Shown one piece after another: positions 36,183 to 48,658 of a stretch of 64,000 nt of DNA; the first letter of the stretch is position 1, and every line of letters begins with the position of its first letter. Location of the stretch: contig AP026546.1 in assembly GCA_026075535.2 (NCBI GenBank), positions 6,696,001-6,760,000 of the forward strand, written 5' to 3'. The stretch is from Tricholoma matsutake (taxonomy: Eukaryota; Basidiomycota; Agaricomycetes; Agaricales; Tricholomataceae). The position numbers and the translations under genes were made by a program. The notes below the pieces were generated by a model. The model saw nothing but the letters and a program-made list of their open reading frames with translations. It was not told where the DNA came from and ran no database searches.

Positions 36183-38895
36183 TCAATTCATGGGTCTCGG
36201 GGCAGCAATTATGAGCTCACTTTCACCAGCAATGAGATCATCTGCGATTGGCCTACTCCCTGAGGTGATATATTTCGCCGAGATTCCCAGGGCAATTAAA
36301 GGGTGAGACAAGAGATGTTTCAGCTCGGACTTGAGTGAAGCCGTTTTGGCGTCGTTTGACTTGCGTATTTGAGCCACTGGTTTGTCCTCGTCGTCGCTGA
36401 AAGTATGTTAGATAATCCAGGATAAGAACTGGCGAGGAAGCAGACCTAACAAAGTCAGAATCCAGCTCTATCTCCATTGCTTCCGCAGTCTCCCGCATCC
36501 AGTTTCTTTCATGATTCGTTTTCTTAACCTTGTGACGCGAGGTTTCAATCTTGCGCGCGAGTTGTACTCTGTACTTCAGCTTGTCGAGAAGGCTGAGCTC
36601 AATCGCCATCTCTGGAATGTCAGTGTCGTCTAAACAGAACCATCAGTTTGAACAAAGGATAATTATGCAATGAGCGTTTACGCCTGTCCAAGTTGCCTAG
36701 AAGAGCTCGAACAACCCTTCTCTCATCAGGAGCACACATGAGCATGCTGAAGCCTTTCCTCATTGCTCGAGCAGTTCGCCCGTTGCGATGAACATATGCA
36801 TCGGCCGACCGGGGTATTTGATAATGGATGACATGATCAACAGCAGGAATATCGAGACCTCGTGCGGCAATGTCAGTCGCGAGAAGAACAGAATTGGGGG
36901 TGGTTTTGAATCTGGTCTCGGAAGTAAGTTCTGTAATGCTGAACTAACTGGTTTTCCAAATAGACTCATACCTATCAAGATTCTTTAGGCGCTGGCGTTG
37001 CTCGAGTTGAGAATGGAGCGGGAAGGTTTTGATGTTCAGCAACTCCGTTAACGGCAAGAGTCTTCGAATCCCATCAATCGAGGACAGGAAGACGAGTGAT
37101 CGACCAGGGTAACGTAATAGAAAATAGTACAGGTAGACATCCTGGATTGAGGATCAGTAAAACCAAGTTTCAATGTGAAGCAATAAGGAACACGCCTTGT
37201 CGGCAGAAAGGCATTCTATTTTGCTTTCCTGCAATGTAGACACAACGCCACCGGTGGGACTGAGATCAATCACTTCTGGGTCCGGATCTCGGAAATCAAG
37301 ACGCAGTAGAAGATCATCTGTGAAAAGATACATAACTCGTCAATTCTCCAATAATCCCGACTAACCTAATGTAGAGGCTGGCTTTTCGTCATGTTTCTTG
37401 TACTTCTTGCCAGCACTCCTAGGACGCGAACGCCTTTTGACGTTTCTTTGCAAATCTTTGCTGAGTGTTGCCGAGAAGATAAAAGTCTGAAGGCCGTCCG
37501 CAATGTCGTTGGCATCCTCCTCACCATCCTCGGCTTCTGCTCGTTCGTCAAATTCAGGCGGAATTTGGTCTTCCCTATTCAAAGTCAGGGTAAAATATAC
37601 ACCTTATGTGTGGGATAAACCAACTTATTTTCACGAAGTGTGAGACGAAGGATGTTCTCTAACTCTGCAAAATGCCCGGCTTCAATCATCCGATCTGCTT
37701 CATCCAGCACCAGGAACTTGAGATTCTTGATTTCACTTGATAAAGTATCATCCTACCGGAACGGTCAGGACATACGTGAACGAGAAAAGGATAAGACACG
37801 CCTCTTCCATGATGTCCCACAGACGGCCAGGTGTGGCGACCAAAACATCAACTCCACGGTCCAAGATCCGTCGTTGCTTCTGAGTAGACATTCCACCTAC
37901 AATCGCAGCAACACTGACACGAGGGGGACCTTTCCACGAAAGAGCCTTTCCGGCTGCCTCATCCCTCTCTGTTCCTTTCTCCTTGCCCTTGCCTCTGCCC
38001 TTGCCTTTAGTCGCTCCTTTGGGGGCGGCTCCAAGTTTTGCCTTGAGGGATTCTACCGGACTGAGACAAGAATTGATGTGGGAGGAGACTTGTAACGCCA
38101 GTTCACGCGTTGGTGTAAGAATGAGTGCTCGTACGCGTCGTTTCCTCCCAGGGGCTGGTTTTGGTTGATATAGCAGGTAGTGAAGAATTGGTAAGCCATA
38201 AGCAAGTGTTTTACCGGATCCCTGTAAGCACGATCGTGAAGAAAAGCGTTAACGAATTTGATTGTACGCACGGTCTGGGCGATTCCGACCACATCCCTAT
38301 TTGCTAACGCGCTAGGCAAAGAAGCGGCTTGAATTGGCGTAGGTGACACGAAATCCTTTGAGTGAAGCGCACGTAAAAGTTGTGGATGTAACGAGTATTT
38401 GTGCCACTCAGGTGATAGTTCCTCTGCTTCAGAGAGAATTAGCTGAGAAGTTTCGTTTATTGTGAAATATTCACAATTGAACGGGACGACTTCTTCCTCA
38501 ACGATAGAGGAAGGGCCCGACGGTCCATCCTCGCTCGTATTTTCGACTTCTCCTTCGTGCTCCGACGAAATCGTCGACTCTTGAACATCATGAATAACCT
38601 AGCAGATCATTCCTTGCATGGAGTGTATATATCCTGACACGGGATGACTCACGTTGAATCTCGCGACTCGTCCTCCCTCCATCTCCTCGTACATAACTTC
38701 CACACCCTCTACTTCCTCAATCTCCATAATTCCGTCATCGCCATCTAGACCTGCTACTTGAGGTCTTGGAAGAGTTTTCCAGGGCAAGTCATGCAGGGAG
38801 AGATGTTGAATTTTCAGCTTTTTTCTTGAAGCAGATGTCTTTTCTTCCGTTTTCCGCTTTGCCACTGGTGTTTTTGAGCGGTGAAAATTGGGCAT
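36183..38895 (-). CDS. MAK5: ATP-dependent RNA helicase Mak5 (DDX24 family)
   Basis: A nucleolar DEAD-box helicase for 60S ribosomal subunit assembly. It starts [15 protein letters not shown], with a Lys-rich and acidic N-terminus. Then come [20 protein letters not shown] (Q motif) and Walker A, formed across an intron (AQT then [18 protein letters not shown]). Further motifs are [43 protein letters not shown] and [14 protein letters not shown]. The second domain has [39 protein letters not shown] and [11 protein letters not shown]. Family-specific inserts include a Lys/Gly-rich loop and the tail [20 protein letters not shown]. The HRNGRTARA variant of motif VI and that tail distinguish Mak5 from other DEAD-box proteins. 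About eleven exons are needed. Confidence 0.93.
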
Positions 38896-39130
38896 TTTGA
38901 ATAAACATACATCCACGATGCTGTTGTCCAAAATTTTGAGCCTGTTCGGCATTCATATAATTGACCGAGCTTCATCTAATCTTATCGGATCTCATGTTGA
39001 GAGAAAGGGATGCAATTTGTCCATGCCGAAGACTATGCCGTACGTAGACTATGGTCAAGCTTTACGTAGGAAATATAATGAAGTATACGCAGCCAAGAGG
39101 AGGATCGTCATGACAAGAATTCATGTACAC

Positions 39131-42100
39131 CTAGCGGATCATATAACTCTGGAGCACACAAAGCCCACAAACAGCCGCGCAAATCACAAACCCGAGAGGA
39201 TAACCCCCAGGATTGTCTTGGATACTCATGGACCACAGCTGTCGTTCAGACGTGATTGTCAACCAGGATGTGATGAACAGGTCCTTGCAGGACTTACATA
39301 GCCACCTATCACTGGGCCGAAGCACCGTGCAAGACTGACAATGCTCTGTGCAATGCCGTTCGCATAACCAACCGCATTTGGTGGCGTCACTGGACCAAGA
39401 AGTAAGACCATGGAAAACGGAACGCCCGTTGAAATAGACGCTTACTGTAGTTAAGGAGAATTGATATTGCAGTATACCCAAACGTTGATCCACAATATCG
39501 TAGAGCTCTAGAAATACAACAAATCAAACATTGTTTGCTTAATGGATGTAGACGTATGAGCTCACGTGCTTAGCGCCAACGCTAAGGGGGTTCAAGACAT
39601 CAGCGCGATCCGACAAACCCAATATACTCTCACCTGTCATTAGGATGAAATTCTCGTTGTCATTAGCACTGGCGAGTGGGCGGTAAAGTACCACGCTGAG
39701 GTATGCAGGAATGAATAGCAGTGATCCCAGCCGGAACATTGCTAGATGTGAAAACCGTCCTCTCGGAGGTCTAATACGACTGTCAGCTTGAGGATATGAT
39801 GAATAAGCAAGTCGTACCCCATGTTACTGTCAACGAGAATATGGATCCAATAAGTGGTGGAGGTCAGTGGAGCACACGGGGAACGCAACGCACGGATAAA
39901 GGTAGAATTGATATGCAATTTGTGCGAGACACATCAAGGCAACTTAATTCTTCATCAGCGACTTGATATCGACATGAAAAAAGTATCCCACTCACTAAGT
40001 TGAGCAAAATGTCCAGCGTTTAGGTTCAGACCACCTGATTCATAATTACTGAGATTAACTGACATCAGCTGCACAATGAAGAAAAGGTTGCGAACACTGA
40101 CGATACGAGATAAGACAAGAAGATTTGATCATGAGTAGTAGTATGAAGTGCCAGTGCACCATACTGGATGATCACCAAATAAGGAAGCCGGGAAGCCAGC
40201 GAAGGGGAAGGCATAGGGAGGGACTCCACATCGGATTGTTGTGTATCTGACCTGAATACGGGGACGGCTTCGCCGGGAAAAGGCTCTGTTTCAGACCTCA
40301 ACAGAAGTTGTTGAGCGTCAAGAACCGCTGAAGGCGTCTTAACGCCTGAATGCGCAAAGATGCTGGGAACTGTTGTAGAGAAACGGCGGGAAGTTGGAGT
40401 ACCAACCAAAGGCGAGGCAGGACGGCGCATGGGACTTTGTTGTGAATGCGAAGGATGGCGTGAAGCAAAACTCGCCGATGGTTTGAAGGAGATGTTGGAA
40501 GGTCGATGATGTAATGGAAGATGAGGTATGGAAACATTCCCAATCAAACCTGGACTGCGACCACGGGTATCTACTGTGCCAGGTGTTTCTTCGGCTTGGT
40601 TCCCGTTTAAGACGCCTCCAACAGTCATCGACTCCTCCTCATTATCCGAAAGCGGCTCGATATCGGTTTCAAACGGGTCTTCATTATCCACATTCATAGC
40701 AGCGGCAACCCAGAGATCAGCAATGTTAGTGACAGCGTTCTCGTTCGCCATTAACAATCTCTGCGCAAAGTTGAGATCGGGACCCTGGGCCTCAGCCTCT
40801 CCAGATCCAGTGCGGGTGCTATATCTCCTCAGGGAACTAAATATACTGCCAGTTCTCGTGTTCGTACGACTCGCGAGTGCAAGTCCATTCCGATAACTTC
40901 CCGTATAACCGTAGGCTGAGCCATTCACTCGACTGGATCGAGAAAAAGTCCTAGTTCGATCTAGTCGCGTTCCAGGGGGTGAGGCCAAAGGGACAGCGGA
41001 GAGCGGGTTTGGTGAATTCGGGTTCGGGGTCGACCGGTGAGCGTCATGTACACGGCTTGCAAAGTAGCCAGAGAGTTTCTGGGTAACGGTCCGTCCTATT
41101 CCACCTACAAAACTCGCGCGCGGTGTCTCTTCAGCAGGTGAAGCCTCTTCTTCAGGTATAGGAGGATGTACATCGTTCTTTTCTGGCAGGAGGCGAATGG
41201 CGCCTTCCCGAGGCCCGCCATCACGCCCAAGGAAGCAAGACAAGATCGATCCTACGCAGATACTCAGCTATATCACCCGTAAATGAGGAGGATCCTACCA
41301 ATAAATGTGACTGATGCAGCAACAGCGCACGGTAGTAAGTATGGGTAAGTGACAAATATTGGCATATTTTCGAAGATCCCAGGCCATTTAGTGGCAGGAC
41401 GCTCGACTGGGAGAACAAAGAATAAGTCGGATAGGAGTGGTCGATAAAGCAGCGGAGAATTTACATGCTCCTCCGATGATAGCACCAGCAACACCCCCTA
41501 ACCCCCAACAAAAGCTAAGATTAGAGCGAATGAGCATTTGTGGACAAACGTTATCAATGCCGATTACCCCAAGATAGCGTAAGCCCTTCCCTCATTGCTA
41601 GGATCCGTGATAAAAGCGACGGACCCACGTGCGACGCCCACTGATCCTGCAAAGATGCCTTGCATGAGCCGGATACAGATAGCCTGTTGTATCGATGTTG
41701 CGGTTCCAAATATCAGGCACGTCACGGCGCTTCCCAGGAGAGAGACAACCAGTACAATGCGTCGACCATGCTTCTCGGCGATAGTGGCCTACATCTCATC
41801 GTCGATCAGACGAGAAACATGACGGGGGAGTTCTGCATACCCAAAGTAGAGAAGTGATGAATTGTGTCAAGAAGAACGTTGACACTGATAAACTTTAGTC
41901 ACGATAGCTCTTATCTGTCTTCGAAGGGAACTCACCCAAAATACCGGTCCAAAAAGCAACGTCAGCTTCGCCGGTCACCTCACCAAAACCTGACTCTCGT
42001 AAATCATACTAATCGACGAAATGAGAAAAATATCCGTACCTTTGACCATGAATAGTAAGAATGGTGTTGAAACATTTGCGGATAAGAATTCCCCAAGCAT

Positions 42101-42455
42101 TGTCTGTAAAGAAGCAATCGTCCCTCAATCCAGACTGAGGATTAAAAGCGGTGTTGCGTACGATGGAAAGAACAATCATAGACAAAATCGGAAGAGGGTT
42201 TGTGTACACTTCGCCCGAGGATTGCATCATAGTAGGTATGGGAGCTCGCCCCGAGGTTGATGTGGGCATTTCTGGTTCTCTGCTATCATCAGCTCCCTTG
42301 TTCCACCAAGTAAGAAAGGTTGGCCTGTGTCGTTTACTCCAGAACGATATGGGACTTGCTACGCGTCGTATCCAACTTGGCTGTTCTTCGAGGGTTTCAA
42401 AGATACTAGACTCCTGTACGCCGAACGACCTTCTTTCAGGAGCGGAGGAGCTCAT
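39131..42455 (-). CDS. MFS transporter (DHA1-like) with a very long central cytoplasmic loop
   Basis: A major facilitator superfamily transporter. Exon one is a long soluble N-terminus (MSSSAPERRSFGVQESSIFE) leading to LPILSMIVLSI. Short exons give TMLGEFLSANVSTPFLLFMV, VAFWTGIL, FFLTQFITSLLW and ATIAEKHGRRIVLVVSLLGS, the loop 2-3 signature. Next come GVARGSVAFITDPSNEGRAY, FCWGLGGVAGAIIGGAF and FVTYPYLLPCAVAASVTFIG. One exon (41240-40100) then encodes a central loop of about 350 residues, rich in Ser, Pro and Arg. The C-terminal half has ALALHTTTHDQIFLSYL, YPNMGRIRPPRGRFSHLAMF and NAVGYANGIAQSIVSLARCF. It ends PLGFVICAAVCGLCVLQSY near the stop at 39131. Substrate is unknown. The family is related to drug:H+ and zinc-induced-facilitator-like transporters. 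Confidence 0.88.
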
Positions 42456-43264
42456 TCTCAACAAAAGGACAGAGAGTTGCGAAGAGATAAGGATAGCGAT
42501 ACTGAATAAGTTAAGAAACAGCCTATGGCACAAAAGCGTCTATTTGTGTATGCTGTGTAAAGAGAAGTCAAGTAAACACATGTACATCCTTCAAATCATT
42601 ACGTTCAAGTTTAATAGGTCTCGACGCCTCCGCAATGTGCGCACTAACATCTCTCATCTTCTCCTGTATTTACTGAGACATCAAGCTCCAAGTCTTCCAT
42701 CCGCCGTGCAACTCCGTCACTATGCTCTGGCGAATGACCGACTCTGCCGGCATGTGAGGCATTGTGAGCCCAGGAGCTCAGAAGTCATTCACTGTAAACT
42801 AACTAGTTGGTCAACCCGGATTCGCAGCCACCCCTCCTTATTCGAGGTAGGATCATGCCTCATTAGGGGCACCAGGTCCCAAGGTCGGGGATTTTGAGAC
42901 CAACAGGACGAACAACTGCTAGTGGTGATATGTTATAACGAGGACAACAGACACTTGCGTTCCGATAACGATTCAGGTCGAATGCTTGATATCATCTTGA
43001 CGCTGTGAACCTTCTTTGTTGTGTAACAACCACGTACTGCGTATACGCTCTCAAATTTCAGCCTTCTTCGCTGTCAATGACTCAAACGCTTGGCTAATCT
43101 GCCTCTAGTCCTGGTCTATCACTGAAACATACACATTCGCGGCAAACACTATGGAGAAGTCCCTTTCCTACCGGAAGAAAAGACCCGCTGGAAATCGACC
43201 CGAAAAGCGCGCAATCTGGATGGGTGGTGAGATCTCGGCAAGGCCTGTCAGCCGGCTACAAAAT

Positions 43265-43659
43265 TGTAAACCGCAAAAAGTCATGTGGCTCACTTGCTTC
43301 AATTGGAAGTTCCACTGAGCATATTTCTTCCACATCTGGACTCTCGATTTTTTCCGGGAAACGATGTATGACATACAACCTTAATCTTATGGTACATCCA
43401 AGATCTAGGGCGTCGTAAATCAGTTGCTGGCAAAATAACGAGTTACAATGGACAGACTACGTCTATTAGCATCAATAGTGCTGTGCTTTGGTAACAGCTC
43501 TCGCGGCGAGAACTCCGCGATCCCGTCTTTCGACGTTCCCTCGCCCTTGTTGGGTCCCTTCTTCGCTAGCGTCGCCTCCTCGCGACGTCGCATAGCTTGG
43601 CGTCGCACTTGAAGGTACTCATCGGTACCTGAACGACGTATCCTCTGTGTACCGGACAT
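43265..43659 (-). CDS. Unrecognised small coding-like segment, possibly frameshifted
   Basis: From 43659 a frame reads MSGTQRIRRSGTDEYLQVRR and on through basic, charged sequence to SIVTRYFASN and a stop at 43420. Immediately downstream another frame reads QLIYDALDLGCTIRLRLYVI, then HRFPEKIESPDVEEICSVEL, then PHDFLRFTIL and a stop near 43267. The second part also looks coding. The two frames meet near 43428 but are offset, and the only GT-AG intron fitting there would be about 21 bases, too short. Either a longer intron with a different donor exists or the gene is broken by a frameshift. No family is recognised. Confidence 0.3.
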
Positions 43660-43775
43660 AGGCTGTCTTTACTCCTTACGCCACTCCCTGATCCTGTTGA
43701 ACGCTACAGATTTTACAAGGAAACTTTGCAGTGTTCGTTTCGTGAGAAAGAGGCGGTGTTTTTTTATACAAATAA

Positions 43776-43793
43776 ATTATTATTATTATTATT
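43776..43793. repeat. ATT/TTA microsatellite
   Basis: Six uninterrupted ATT triplets, AT-rich on both sides. No associated gene. Confidence 0.9.
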
Positions 43794-45094
43794 GTGCCGA
43801 GAGACCTTCATGGTCCACAGTACGTAGTCAAGGTAGTTAGGAGAGCAAGAGATCTAGATAAATCAACACTTGGCTGAGAGTCTATAAGAGCCACGGAATA
43901 TTGCGTGTGCCGTGGATATTGAAAAGAGCGTCACGACAATGAACCCTAACGAACTGGAGAACTTGAAGAGAATTGGCTACTAGCAATTGGTAAGATTAAC
44001 AAGGGTGAGGAAGTGAAAGGCTATTATAAATCAGAAGAGCTAATTTTAAGATTAGACAGTTGCGAGTGGGTTGGTAAGAGTGGCGATGTCGGAGGTTTTG
44101 GACGGACATGGAGGTCGAGACTCGGCTTGAATTTTGCCAACGAAGTGTTTGGTGGAGTTTATGTAACTTAGAAGCGGTTTTACTACGCTATCGGGGTTAG
44201 AAGGCGGCTTGCTGCTCGATAGTGGAGCCTGTAGCGTTCGGGTGTTCTTCTTCAGCCGGAATAGATTATGCATTATGAGTCGTCTAACGGGGCCACATCC
44301 GCGGATCTCTGTGTTTGGTGGTGGTCTTCACAGTATTCAGAGGCGAGATCGTACGTGTTAGATGTTCGTGTATGCACGGGCACTCAGAGTTATTGGGACC
44401 CGCGAGGTTACAGGTTCTGGCGTTATAACGGACTGTACATGGAAGAGCTATCTGTCTTGGTTCAAGCAAAATATTTTAGAGTTGTTCTCGCCATTTTTTT
44501 TGTGACTAAATCTGCGGTGCCATTTGTGCATATGCATGATCCCGCCTTTAATATTTGATAAGATATCATGGTTACTCTGTTGTACTCGGAGCCAAAAGCA
44601 TTTGCATACCTGCCAGTGAAATACATGGATTTCAAGAAACACCATTTTTCTGAATCTCAAGGACGTCGACTGGTGTCAGGAATAGTCCTGCAAGATTACA
44701 TTCACCCCAAGTTGACCATTCTGTAAATTTCCTGTTCCACGGCTGACTCGCGCGCACTGTATAGATAGAATGTGCAATAAATATATTCAGCTACATACAA
44801 AAGTATTCTTATTCTGAAAATCTTACTAACAGCTAGAAATCATCGCCATGCTCATGGTGATGTGCCAAATAAATAACGCGCTGTCGCCGCTACTTTTCGG
44901 CGCGTAGTTTTTTCTGTATTTTATTGTGCGGTAATCTTCTCTTTTCATTAGACTGAGCTTGTATTCCCTCATTGAGTTTTTTTCCTGGGCCATAGTCATG
45001 GCGTTAGGTTGCGGTAAAGGTAGGAAGGGGCTATTCTCACCATCCGTTGTGGTGCGATACGTCAGGCCTTCAGGCCTTAGGTCCGAATCTCTGT

Positions 45095-45133
45095 GGGGAT
45101 ATGTCGGATATTTTGACTCTCCGACATATCCCC
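45095..45133. repeat. Perfect 14-base inverted repeat (hairpin)
   Basis: GGGGATATGTCGGA at 45095-45108 is exactly complementary to TCCGACATATCCCC at 45120-45133, with an 11-base spacer. A CAGGCCTT direct repeat sits just upstream (45063-45078). It could be a transposon end, a small RNA hairpin or a terminator-like structure; the sequence alone does not say. Confidence 0.85.
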
Positions 45134-45943
45134 GACGATCAGTGCGGGCTGCAGAGGTATTTCAGAAAATTTAAGTATGCAGAATATACTGATGGGGTCA
45201 GCAGAGTGTCGATATGACTCGACCCCAAAAATCACCGCAGAATGTGCCTGCGCTGAAAAATTCGTGAAGCAAAAGATACCAGTTCCGAAGCGAGCCCAAA
45301 ATAACAAATATATTACATAATATGTCTATGTTATGCAGTAAAAACGTAACACCTGTACAGAGACTCCTACTTCCGTGTGTTCTATCCTGGTCATGGGTAC
45401 ATTGGGTTGTTCTGGGAGGTACGTCATGAATAGAGAAAATGCTAGCATATGGTACGCCACAAACGGATCGGGAGTATAAACTCGAAAGAAACCAAAAAAA
45501 CCATGGAGACTCAATTGCTGCCTAATAGTAATCGGTGATACGTGCGTCCCGGGTTGTTTTTAGATTATTGTACCATCGTCGGTGGCCCCGAGGCTCCTGT
45601 TCGTGCCTCTAAGATAGGCCACCTTCACCGGTTTTTGTTGCGTGCCCACACAGCAAGGAGATCCATCTCAAGCGTTGTCCTTGTTGTGTGAAGCAGCTGT
45701 GCGGTGAGGATGGCATCTTTGAGCGATGTTGTCAGTCGGATAAATCCCATTGTTTTCTCCATCCGAATGGCATTTCCAAGGCTTGGAAAACCTTTCAACA
45801 GCTTGGGCAACTGGGTGAACATTGCTATCTACGTGTCCGGGCCTTGCGGCGACCGAGAGACGACGATTACTTACATCGGGGTAAACAACTCTTCAGGCCT
45901 ACTGAATTTGTTGCTGAAATTTGTAGTTTCAGTAACTAGATAT

Positions 45944-45990
45944 TTCGGGCGGACCGAATCAGACCGAATCCTAGTTTAGGACCACCCGAA
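45944..45990. repeat. Imperfect inverted repeat enclosing a GACCGAATC direct repeat
   Basis: TTCGGGCGGACC at 45944-45955 pairs with GGACCACCCGAA at 45979-45990 at 10 of 12 positions. GACCGAATC occurs twice between and within the arms (45952-45960 and 45962-45970). This looks like a small mobile-element end or MITE remnant. Confidence 0.65.
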
Positions 45991-47476
45991 AATTCAAACT
46001 GTTGTTTTCAGCCACACTTGCTCAATGGATTCCGATCTGTCTGAGCGACAGTCAAACTTTACCCCGACGTGACTACTCAGATAGCGCGACTGCCGGACTG
46101 GCAAAATAAATAACTCGACGCTGGAGGCAATAATCAATATCTGGTGAACAAAAATGAATGGAACATTATTCACCGAGATACTACTGTTTTCCTTACTGTA
46201 TCTTCCTTCTGATAAAGCAGAGGAAGTTTACAAATGGTCAAAAGACATCATGATGACATCCCTTGCAGCCTGGTGTAAGCCAGAAAGATATTTCTACTTT
46301 GGTTTAATATTCACTAACATTTTCAGAACCCCCCAAATTGTGTCTTGGTGAACAATATATATTTTTCCATTTTTTTCTGCCCAAAATTATTCATGTTGCC
46401 TCCTGTGTTTATAAGACAAACACTTTGATCCTTTCCTATTGGGCATTTTGTCTAAAGGAATAAAAGGGGGATTGCAGGCCAAGTTTTGGTTATACAAAAG
46501 TAGGTAGCCTTAGAAATCCCGCACCATAAGTAGTAAGGAAGGGGCTAAGCGATTATAATGGAAGAAACGGACCAAGGCAATGCCAATGAATGGATAGGAC
46601 CATGGCACTATACGGTTACTCAGTATACGAGTAACGCCGGAATTATGATTTGCATGTGTTTGCGCTGTGTGTTCATGTATTTGCGTTGTGTTCACGTGCT
46701 GGGCGCGATGGTCAGCAGAACGCCAGAGTCAAATGGACAGCCTGGGTCTTGTCCGCGCATTGGATCGATCAACCAGTATAGCTACGAGTGCGGAGGCCTT
46801 GGAAGATCTTAGACTTTAAGTTCTACTATGTACGTAATTTTTTTAGTATGGTGCCTAAGATGACTTCATCTTCTGCAACCAGAGCAATCTGGGAGCAGAA
46901 TTATTATTAGATCTCGTGCCAGTCTCGCGACCTCCATGCTCGGCGGACAGACGAGCAATACGTATCGTGCTATAGCCAGTCCGGGATAGACAATCTGGTT
47001 CTTATCTTGCACATGCATTACTTCCATCTGAGCCTCTGCATCATCAATGAATCTCAAAGCAAGATCTGCGAAGATTCCCGTAAACCTTTTCATTCAGTCC
47101 TCCACGTGGAGATTCTTGAATCTCTGAACAATCACAGAGGCTTTTTGACGATGATTTCGGATCTATTCATGACGGCCGCTGTTCTTCTACATGGACATGT
47201 CCTCAGATCTCAATGGCCCGTTTCTCGTCTTCTTTCGCTCCTAAAGGTGGCAATGGCTCTTTGGAGGCGAACTTCAAGTTTTAGAACCTTGTTTCAAAGA
47301 AGGTCCAGAAAGGAGGCTTACCGATCTGCTTATTTCGCGTCTGTCATAGCTTCTCCTATAAAACCTTTCTCTTTCTTCTTCCTTTGACGGCGTGACTCTG
47401 TTGTCTGTTTTCACTCTAATCACATTTTGCTCTGCTTTTTGTCCTTGTGTCCGCTATTCCTTCCCCCTCTCCCAAC

Positions 47477-48658
47477 ATGTTAACCACACCCTCTGCTTCC
47501 CCCGTCCCCGTGACCAAGATAATGCTCCCTGACCTCGTTTCTCATTGCAAGTTCGACAAAAGCGTCAACAGGTATCGGAAGCAGATAACTTCGGAAACGC
47601 AACGTTGGTTATACAATGGCTACAACTTGAATGTGAAGGCACGGGATTCGTTTCACGGTCTCCAAGTCGGACTGCTCTCTGCGATGTGCTACCCGGACGC
47701 TGGCTGTCCTCAACTACGGGTGGTCAATGACTTTCTCACATACTTGTTCCACTTGGATAATCTTTCGGACGACATGGACAATCGCGGAACAAGTGCTACC
47801 GCCGATGTTGTCCTTAATTCTTTATACCACCCATACACAGACCGTTCTCCGGCTCGGCTTGGGAGGATGACTAGAGAGTACGTCAATATGATTCGTTCAT
47901 TCTTCACACCTAATAAGTTTATCCAGTTTTTACAAGCGGATGGTCCTCACGGCATCAGCGGGAACCCAGCAGCGGTTCATTGAGACCATAGACCTCTTCT
48001 TTCAGGCTGTGACCCAGCAGGCATCAGACCGTGACGCGGGTATTGTCCCTGATCTCGAATCGTACATCGCCCTTCGTCGTGATACCTCTGGTTGCAAACC
48101 GTCCTGGGCGCTCATTGAATGTAGTTCTCCTTCACCATTCTGTGCTACCTGTGGCTGACCTACTGTTGCAGATGCGAACAATCTTGACATTCCTGATGAA
48201 GTAATGGAACATCCTATCCTTCAAGACCTTGGCGAAGCAGCGAACGATCTGGTATCATGGTCAAATGTATGTTCTCGTCGTCGCCATGTTGCATCATCAT
48301 GCTTACACGCCATTACCACAATCAGGACCTCTTCTCATACAACGTTGAACAATCCAAGGGTGATACCCATAACATGATCTCCGTTGTAATGAAGGAAGAA
48401 GGTCTCGATCTCCAGAACGCTGTTGACTTCGTCGGGACGATGTGCAAGCAGTCCATGGACCGTTTCGACGACGATAGAGCCAACCTTCCCTCTTGGGGTG
48501 CCAAAATCAATAGGGATGTCGCCATATATGTCGACGGACTCGCAAATTGGATAGTAGGATCATTACATTGGTCATTTGAAACCGAACGGTACTTCGGAAA
48601 AACGGGTCCTGAAGTCAAGGCTACTCGTGTTGTTAATCTCCTTCCTCGGCGACGTTAA
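47477..48658 (+). CDS. Class I terpene synthase (sesquiterpene synthase type)
   Basis: An ionisation-initiated terpene cyclase, expected to act on farnesyl diphosphate with Mg2+ in the cytosol. The start at 47477 gives MLTTPSASPVPVTKIMLPDL. Exon one ends in RMTR, and the intron 47878-47926 joins it in frame to DFYKRMVLTASAGTQQRFIE, a good family match. The aspartate-rich motif reads FHLDNLSDDMDNRGT, with Asn at the second position, where the common form has Asp or Glu. The NSE/DTE metal-binding motif is complete (NDLFSYNVEQSKGD) and is formed across an intron. The tail has GSLHWSFETERYFG with the RY pair. The length of about 340 residues is normal. The product cannot be predicted. An MFS transporter lies 5 kb away but no P450 is seen. 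Confidence 0.92.

Larger units (their letters stand above)
42456..47476. other. Gene-poor region between the MFS transporter and the terpene synthase
   Basis: About 5 kb without a recognised gene. It holds two strong inverted repeats (45095-45133 and 45944-45990), a TTA microsatellite and a short coding-like minus-strand segment (43265-43659). A 75-codon minus-strand frame at 46866-47093 reads RFIDDAEAQMEVMHVQDKNQ and so on; it looks protein-like but matches nothing I know. No P450 or other tailoring gene is seen next to the terpene synthase. Confidence 0.45.

Noticed and set aside
39131..47476. A terpene biosynthetic gene cluster joining the MFS transporter and the terpene synthase
   Set aside because: The two genes are separated by 5 kb without any enzyme, and the other neighbours are housekeeping genes; proximity alone is not enough.
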